Part shown: piece after piece, positions 59,075 through 64,000 of the stretch | Numbering within the stretch: position 1 is the stretch's first letter | How the letters are laid out: each line of letters starts with the position of its first letter | Assembly: GCA_035293805.1 (NCBI GenBank) | Contig: DATGMD010000019.1 | Location: 75,853-139,852 of the forward strand | DNA: 64,000 bases | Source of the DNA: JAJPHF01 sp035293805 | GTDB lineage: Bacteria; Chloroflexota; UBA6077; JAJPHF01 | Direction: 5' to 3' | Program-made: the position numbers and the translations under genes | The notes under the pieces: generated by a model | Database searches by the model: none | What the model was told of the DNA's origin: nothing | The model's input: only the letters and a program-made list of their open reading frames with translations

Positions 59075-59083
59075 ACGATACCA
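59075..59083 (-). promoter_or_regulatory. Extended -10 (TGGTATCGT), leaderless arrangement
   Basis: TGG plus TATCGT on the minus strand; the expected start point coincides with the A of the MFS ATG at 59068. Confidence 0.45.
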
Positions 59084-59343
59084 CCCCGCTCGCGGCGGGG
59101 CAACGGCCGCACCGCCGACGACCGCGGCCCCACCCCGCTCTCGAACCTGTGATCCGCCGCTGTAGCGCCTTCGTGAGCGCCCATCCTAAGCGGCTCAGCG
59201 CCGGGCACGCCACAATGGCCGGGCGGCGTTGTAGTGCCGAGTGCCAAGCCCCCCGCGGTGTGCGCCGGCGAAGCGCAGCTGGGGGACCAGCCGCCGCCGT
59301 ACGGCCAAGGGGAGCCATCCCCTGTGCCGGCGACCGTGACGTA

Positions 59344-59377
59344 GGACGGGGGCTGGTCCCCCGCCGTCCGGCCGGCG
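59344..59377. repeat. GGGGCT-GTCCCC palindrome, family E copy 1
   Basis: GTAGGACGGGGGCTGGTCCC then CCGCCGTCCGGCC: a variant of the palindrome tandemly present at 63143-63547. Confidence 0.65.
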
Positions 59378-59419
59378 CCGCCAGGGTTAAGGATTGTGGC
59401 AACGGCTCTAGGAGGACCG

Positions 59420-61669
59420 ATGGGAGCCCGGGCGACCTGGCGGCGAGCCGTGCTGGGACTGGCCGGCGCGCTCGCGGTCCTGGCTGTGGGCACGCCGGCG
59501 CGGGCGCAGGGCATCGTGGACAGCATCCCGCTGGCCGGTGGCGCGCAGGGCCTCGCAGTCAACGCGGCGACCAACCGGCTCTACGTCGCGGTCGGCGCGC
59601 TGAATCAGCTGCTGGTGATCGACGGCGCCACGAACACCACTCTGGCCGCCGTGCCGGTCGGCGCCGGCCCCAGCGCGGTAGCCGTCAACCCCGCCACGAA
59701 TCGCGTCTACGTGGCCAGCAGCATCGCCAACAGCGTGACCGTGGTCGACGGCGGCACGAACGCCGTCCTGGCGACGATCGGCGGCCTCGCCGGGCCGACG
59801 GGCCTCGCCGCGAACCCCACCACCAACCGCGTCTACGTCGCCAACAACGCGGCCGGCACCCTGGCGGTCGTGGACGGCGCGACGAACGCGGTCGTCGCTA
59901 CCGTGCCGATCGGGCCGGGGCCGCGCGACGTGGCCGTGAATGCGGCCACGAACCGCATCTACGTTTCCATCACCGGCACCGCCGCCGCCCCGGCCGGCAC
60001 GGTGGCCGCGCTCGACGGCGCCAGCGGCACGCTCCTGGCCACCGTCCCCGTGGGCAGCCGGCCGGGCGCGCTGACCGTGAATGCCAGCACGGGGCGCGTC
60101 TACGTCGTGAACCAGGGCAGCAATAGCCTCTCCGTGATCGACGGCGCGACGAACACCGTCGTGGCCTCGGTGAGCGTCGGCGCGGCGCCGGTCGGCATCG
60201 CCCTCAACCCGGCGACCAGCCGCGTGCTGGTGACGAACGCCGGCAGCAACGACGCCACCCTCGTCGACGCCGCGACCAACGCCGTGATCGCCACCCTGCC
60301 GCTCGGCGGCGCGGGCGCTGTCGCGGCGAACCCGGCGCTGGGTCGCTTCGCCATCGCCAGCCAGGCAGCGCCCTTCGCCCTGACGCTGCTGCAAGACGCC
60401 GCCAGCGCGCCGGTCGCCCCGCTGGGCCGACCACCCGGCGGGAGCGCCGGAACGCTCGCCGCCTCGCTGCGCGCGCTCGGGCCGCTGCCCGTCACCGGCA
60501 CGGTCAGCTTCGCGCCCGGCGCCGCCGGGCAGACGGCGGTGACCGCCACGCTGCAAGGCGTGAGCGCGGGCAGCCAGCCCACGCTCGTCGTGCCGCTGGC
60601 CGGCGGCTCGATCACGGTGCCTTGCGCGCCGGCCAGCGGCGGGGCGCCCGTGACGTGCAGCCAGACGGTGAGCAGCCAGCCGAGCGTGGGCGCCAACGTC
60701 GTGGTGTCGCTCGGCGGCCAGGCCGTGGCCCAGGGCGCGATCGTCGGCGGCGCCGGGCCGCTCGCGCCCACGGTAGCGCTCGGCGCCGCGCCGCCCCAGG
60801 CGCTGGCCGGCGTGCTGCTCGCACCGGCCTCCGGCTCGGGCGTGAACGGCGTGTGCAACTTCACCGTTGGCCCCCCGCCCAGCAGCGGCGGCGTTAACGC
60901 CGACTGCCTGCTCCAGGGCCTCGCCGCCGGCCAGGCGGTCACCCTGAGCCTGCCCGGTGGCGCCGGGGCGCCGCTCCAGTGCCCCGCCGCCGGGCCGGGC
61001 GGCACCGTGACGTGCTCGGCGCCGCTCGGCGCCGCCCCGCCGCCCGGCAGTCAGGTGACCGCGAGTGCGACGGGCCTGCCGCTCGCGCAGGGCGCGGTGG
61101 CGCCCGGCGCACAGCCGTTGCCCGCGCCCGTGCGCGCCGTATCGGGCGCGGTCCTCCAGCCTGCCGGCTCCCCGCCCGTTGACGGCATCGCCAACTTCAC
61201 GCCGAGCGGCGCGCAGACGGTCGTGACCGTGGCGCTGGAGGGCCTGGCGCCCGACCAGCAGGCGACGGTGCAGGTGCCGCTCGCCGGCGCCCCCCTGGCG
61301 GTCGTCCTCTGCCCCGCGGCGAGCGCCAGCGGCCAGGCAGTGTGCAGCCAGCTCCTCAACGGGATGCCCCTCCCGGGTGTGCCGCTGACGGTCCTGACCG
61401 GGGGCCAGGTGGTGGCGCAGGGCGCGGTCGCGGCGGGGCCGCAGCCGGCGCCGGGCAGCACCGCTCCGCTGCCCGGCGAGCCGCTGTTGCCGCTGCCGCC
61501 CGTGCCGCCCAGCCTGCTCATCCCGCCGTCTTCTGCCCCCGTCCTCGGCGCCAGCGCGCCCGGCGGCGTGCCCATCGTGCCCGAGGCCGATAGCGTCGCC
61601 CTCGTCGCGCTCGGCCTGGCGCTGGTCGCCGTGCCCGCCCTCTGGCGCCGCCACCGCGTGCCCCGCTGA
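59420..61669 (+). CDS. YVTN beta-propeller surface protein with C-terminal anchor
   Basis: 749 residues from ATG 59420 (AGGAGG six bases upstream). Signal peptide AVLGLAGALAVLAVGTPARA. Residues ~30-340 are seven ~41-residue YVTN/NHL-like blades (e.g. VAVNPATNRVYVASS, VVDGGTNAVLATI). Three tandem ~115-residue beta-rich modules follow, each opening GxLxxP...V.G..NF and closing VAQGA/LAQGA; two or more Cys in each may form disulfides. The end VPEADSVALVALGLALVAVP plus RRH resembles a PEP-CTERM-type sorting tail (VPE.. motif, helix, basic end). An extracellular adhesin or structural role is inferred. No exosortase is in the window. Confidence 0.82.
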   Translation: MGARATWRRAVLGLAGALAVLAVGTPARAQGIVDSIPLAGGAQGLAVNAATNRLYVAVGALNQLLVIDGATNTTLAAVPVGAGPSAVAVNPATNRVYVASSIANSVTVVDGGTNAVLATIGGLAGPTGLAANPTTNRVYVANNAAGTLAVVDGATNAVVATVPIGPGPRDVAVNAATNRIYVSITGTAAAPAGTVAALDGASGTLLATVPVGSRPGALTVNASTGRVYVVNQGSNSLSVIDGATNTVVASVSVGAAPVGIALNPATSRVLVTNAGSNDATLVDAATNAVIATLPLGGAGAVAANPALGRFAIASQAAPFALTLLQDAASAPVAPLGRPPGGSAGTLAASLRALGPLPVTGTVSFAPGAAGQTAVTATLQGVSAGSQPTLVVPLAGGSITVPCAPASGGAPVTCSQTVSSQPSVGANVVVSLGGQAVAQGAIVGGAGPLAPTVALGAAPPQALAGVLLAPASGSGVNGVCNFTVGPPPSSGGVNADCLLQGLAAGQAVTLSLPGGAGAPLQCPAAGPGGTVTCSAPLGAAPPPGSQVTASATGLPLAQGAVAPGAQPLPAPVRAVSGAVLQPAGSPPVDGIANFTPSGAQTVVTVALEGLAPDQQATVQVPLAGAPLAVVLCPAASASGQAVCSQLLNGMPLPGVPLTVLTGGQVVAQGAVAAGPQPAPGSTAPLPGEPLLPLPPVPPSLLIPPSSAPVLGASAPGGVPIVPEADSVALVALGLALVAVPALWRRHRVPR

Positions 61670-61756
61670 CTGCTCGCGGCCCAGCGCCCGACCGCCGAGC
61701 GGCGCGACAGGGGTAGGCAACGCCCCGCCATGCTCGGTTGCGGATTCGACGCCGCG

Positions 61757-61762
61757 TATAAT
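61757..61762 (+). promoter_or_regulatory. -10 box TATAAT
   Basis: Perfect TATAAT, giving a leader of about 195 nt for the binding-protein gene at 61963. No good -35. Confidence 0.5.
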
Positions 61763-61857
61763 GGACGCATCCCATAGCGCGGGCGCGACTGGCGTTCTCG
61801 CCCCAGATTTGGGAGGCCGAGGAGACCGCCTTCCCCGGAGTTAGAGGGCCGGCCGCC

Positions 61858-61918
61858 CGTCCCTCTCCCCCTTCCCGCCTCGGGAGGGGGCCGTGGGGCG
61901 GGTTCGTCCCTCTCCCCC
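61858..61918. repeat. C-run/G-run palindromic repeat in leader
   Basis: CCCTCTCCCCCTTCCCGCC-tc-GGGAGGGGG and a following half copy, in the leader of the binding-protein gene. Confidence 0.6.
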
Positions 61919-61962
61919 AGCGCCGGGCAGCCGGGGGGCCCGCGTCCGAGAGGAGGCTGCCG

Positions 61963-63060
61963 GTGGTGCGCGTGGGGCGTTGGCTATCGATAGGGCTGGC
62001 GTTGGCGCTACTCGCCTGTTCGACGCCGGGCGCGTCGCCCGGGCGCTCGGGAACGGCGCCCGGACCACCCCCCGCGGCCCAGTCGTCCGCCGGCCCGACA
62101 GGCCAGCCGGCAGCCGCCACCGCGCCGACCGCCGAGCCTACGCCGCCGCCCATGCGCGCCTTCGAGCTGCCCATCGCCACGGTCAGCGCGACCAGCACAC
62201 CGCTCTGGGTCGGCGCCGACCAGGGCATCTTCAAGCGCTACGGCTTCGACGTCACGGTGACCGGCCTGGCGCCGGCCGCCGCCACGCAGGCCGTGCAGAG
62301 CGGCACCGTGCCGTTCGCGGCGACCTCCGGCAGCACGATCACGGCTTTCGTCAGCGGCGCCCGCGAGCTACGCTACATCGCCGGCCTGGCGAACCGCGTG
62401 CCGTTCCAGCTCATCTCGCAGCCCGACGTCACGACCTTCGAGGGCCTGCGCGGCAAGGCGGTCGGCACCTCGACGCCCGGCTCCAGCACCTCCATCGCCC
62501 TCATGGAGATCCTGCGCGACCGCGGCCTGGAGCCGGATCACGACGTGTCGGTGCTCTACCTGCGCGAGCAGCCGGCGATCTTCACCGGGCTCGTCAGCGG
62601 CCAGGTTGCCGCCGGCTTCATGGCGAGCCCGTTCAACCAGCAGGCCCGCAACCAGGGCTACTACCTGTTGCTCGACACGCTGGCGGCGGGCATCGACATC
62701 CTGGGCCTCAATATCACGAGCACGACCGAGGTGCTCCAGCGCGAGCCCGAGATGGTCCGGCGCTTCCTCATGGCCTGGGTAGACAGCGTCCAGTTCGCCC
62801 GCCATCAGCGCGAGCCGACCATCGACAGCATCATGCGCGGTACGCGCAACGACAACCGCGCCCTGGCCGAGGCCTCGTACGACGAGTACCGCACCATCTG
62901 GGACGTGAAGCTGTCCGCGCCCGCCATCCAGAAGCTGATCGACGGCTCCGAGGACCTGCCGGACGCGAAGAACGTCAAGGCCGAGCAGCTGATCGACGAC
63001 CGCATTCTCCGCGACCTCGAGGCCAGCGGCTGGCTCGCCCAGCACCTCACTCCCCCGTAG
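61963..63060 (+). CDS. NMT1/THI5-like ABC solute-binding lipoprotein
   Basis: 365 residues from GTG 61963 (AGGAGG upstream). The signal WLSIGLALALLAC has lipobox Cys19, with a Pro/Ala linker. The fold has LPIATVSATSTPLWVGADQG, IFKRYGFDVTVTGLAPAAA, VQSGTVPFAATSGSTITAFV, FEGLRGKAVGTSTPGSSTSI, LVSGQVAAGFMASPFNQQAR. It is the eighth binding-protein-fold gene in the window and has no transport partner. A repeat-bearing leader precedes it. Confidence 0.9.
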   Translation: MVRVGRWLSIGLALALLACSTPGASPGRSGTAPGPPPAAQSSAGPTGQPAAATAPTAEPTPPPMRAFELPIATVSATSTPLWVGADQGIFKRYGFDVTVTGLAPAAATQAVQSGTVPFAATSGSTITAFVSGARELRYIAGLANRVPFQLISQPDVTTFEGLRGKAVGTSTPGSSTSIALMEILRDRGLEPDHDVSVLYLREQPAIFTGLVSGQVAAGFMASPFNQQARNQGYYLLLDTLAAGIDILGLNITSTTEVLQREPEMVRRFLMAWVDSVQFARHQREPTIDSIMRGTRNDNRALAEASYDEYRTIWDVKLSAPAIQKLIDGSEDLPDAKNVKAEQLIDDRILRDLEASGWLAQHLTPP

Positions 63061-63142
63061 CGCGCCGCCAGAATTCGCACCGTCCGAGTCGCTGCGCCCT
63101 GCTACACCCCAGCGGCTGCCTCCTCGTCCGGCGACCCCAAGC

Positions 63143-63547
63143 TCGGGCAGGGGCTCGTCCCCTGCCGCCCGGGCGTCGTGCCACTCATACCGCATTCGCG
63201 GCTGGCGTTCCCTTACTCCCTCTCCCTCTGGGAGAGGGTCGGGGTGAGGGTCCGCCTCCGTCGGCGAACCCCAGGGCCGGATCGGATATGACCAGCCAAA
63301 AGGTAGGGCGGGGGCTCGTCCCCCGCCGCCCGGCCGTGCCGCCCAGCGCTCCACCCCGGCTCTCGCCTGGTCGTAGGCCGCCACCCGCGACGACACCGCC
63401 GCCGTGCGCGACCGCCCAGCGCTCCGCCCCGGCTCTCGCCTGGTCGTAGGGCAGGGGCTCGTCCCCTGCCGCCCGGCCGGCGCTCCTGCTGTCCCCTACT
63501 CCGGCGAAGCGGACGTAGGGCAGGGGCTCGTCCCCTGCCGCCCGGCC
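63143..63547. repeat. Four family E palindromes (GGGGCTCGTCCCC)
   Basis: Copies at about 63143-63171, 63303-63335, 63445-63478 and 63515-63547. Each reads GTAGGGCAGGGGCTCGTCCC plus CTGCCGCCCGGCC with small changes, a hairpin with arms GGCAGGGG/CCCCTGCC. The flanking CGCCCAGCGCTCC...TCGCCTGGTCGTAGG is duplicated. Confidence 0.8.
63186..63290. repeat. 105-bp MITE-like palindromic element, copy 2
   Basis: Same length and order as 17287-17391: CATACCGCATTCGC end, GTTCCCTTACTCCCTCTCCC, GGGAGAGGG, GGCGAACCCC, GGATCGGATATG end. Confidence 0.75.
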
Positions 63548-63695
63548 GCCGTCGCCTACGACCCTCCCACCGCGCGCCACCCGGACCCTACGCCTCCCGA
63601 AATCGTCTCTATCAATAGCGCCCCCACACCCCGTTAACGGGAGGTGCCCCGACAGAATCCAGCCTGGCAGTCCGCCCGAGCCACCCGAGCGGGGC

Positions 63696-63746
63696 CACTG
63701 TCCCTCTCCCCCCTTCCCTATCAGCGAAGGGGGGCCGGGGGGGTAG
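63696..63746. repeat. C-run/G-run palindromic repeat
   Basis: CCCTCTCCCCCCTTCCCTATC-ag style left arm and GCGAAGGGGGGCCGGGGGGG right arm, close to the in-frame copies in the DUF2298 gene. Confidence 0.6.
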
Positions 63747-64000
63747 GTCCCGGCCGTCCCAGGCGCGGCCGCCCCGCTCCCACCCGTCGCGGCCCTCCCA
63801 GATGCGGGCCTCCCTGCCCTTGCGGTAAGGCCACCCCATCGCTCCGCCCGGCCGCGACCACGCCCTGGCAGCAAGGAAGCGCCTGCTCCGCGCACCGCCC
63901 GGCGGCCTGACGTCCCCGCCGGGAGCACCGGTGCCTGACGGACCGCGCTGGCGGAGAGTGACCACCGCGCCGCGCGCGGCGCGCTCCCGGCCCGCCCGAC

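Larger units (their letters stand above)
59069..59419. other. Intergenic, repeat-bearing
   Basis: About 351 bp without a supported gene. It holds a divergent promoter at the left end and two diverged GGGGCTGGTCCCC-type palindromes (about 59280-59377) just before the YVTN gene. Confidence 0.55.
63061..64000. other. Repeat-rich, apparently non-coding right end
   Basis: About 940 bp with open frames on both strands that simply translate the repeats. It contains four family E palindromes, the second 105-bp element, a 36-bp direct duplication (63350 and 63414 regions), and a C-run/G-run palindrome at 63696-63746. No ribosome-binding site or family sequence was recognised. Confidence 0.65.

Noticed and set aside
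63185..63928. Open frame of 247 codons at the right end
   Set aside because: It only translates family E and C-run/G-run repeats, with repeated peptide GDEPLPY; no start signal or domain.

Overview
The window is very GC-rich (third positions nearly all G/C) and gene-dense. It most resembles a chromosomal contig of a member of the Chloroflexota. The best evidence is the run of DUF2298 (Chlor_Arch_YYY) membrane proteins and GT39-type mannosyltransferase-like proteins, a combination typical of Chloroflexota and archaea, together with many small GC-rich palindromes and heptad repeats. No rRNA, tRNA, CRISPR array, phage module or transposase was recognised. 49 protein genes are supported.

Region 1 (1-17.3 kb) is a cell-surface sugar-lipid block: a GT39-type protein cut by the left edge, a stand-alone DUF2298 protein, a giant GT39-DUF2298 fusion, two SAM methyltransferases, an LPG-synthase-TM (flippase-like) protein, a GT39-type protein with an N-terminal zinc ribbon, and another GT39 protein. 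Several of these membrane proteins carry loops or tails encoded by inserted palindromic or heptad repeats. Region 2 (17.4-26.9 kb) holds an aminotransferase-fold protein that lacks the PLP lysine, orphan solute-binding proteins, a Rieske oxygenase and a DUF929 thiol-redox lipoprotein. The first active-site cysteine codon of that lipoprotein is TGA, followed by a SECIS-like hairpin, so it is a probable selenoprotein; a small vicinal-cysteine membrane protein lies next to it. Region 3 (27-36.8 kb) holds a three-gene biotin-dependent carboxylase operon, a binding-protein/lipoprotein pair, RidA, a methyltransferase, oligoendopeptidase F, a VOC protein and a 4,5-dihydroxyphthalate-decarboxylase-like protein. 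Region 4 (37-46.2 kb) holds a HEXXH protease, a nitrile-hydratase-like pair, a class A penicillin-binding protein, a hybrid histidine kinase and a fused 3-oxoacid-type CoA-transferase. Region 5 (46.3-63.1 kb) holds three more binding proteins, two haem-oxygenase-fold diiron proteins, a VOC/flavin-reductase pair, a SUI1/YciH protein, glgC, a PaaA-like oxygenase, an MFS exporter and a YVTN-propeller surface protein. The last 0.9 kb is repeat-rich and appears non-coding.

Taken together, the window combines a surface glycan assembly block with a scattered small-molecule catabolism repertoire: eight NMT1/THI5-like binding proteins without any ABC permease or ATPase, plus Rieske, diiron, VOC, flavin-reductase, nitrile-hydratase-like and CoA-transferase enzymes. 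The most interesting item is the candidate DUF929 selenoprotein at 22232-23077. Next are the lysine-less class V aminotransferase fold, the split nitrile-hydratase-like enzyme and the repeat-derived protein inserts.
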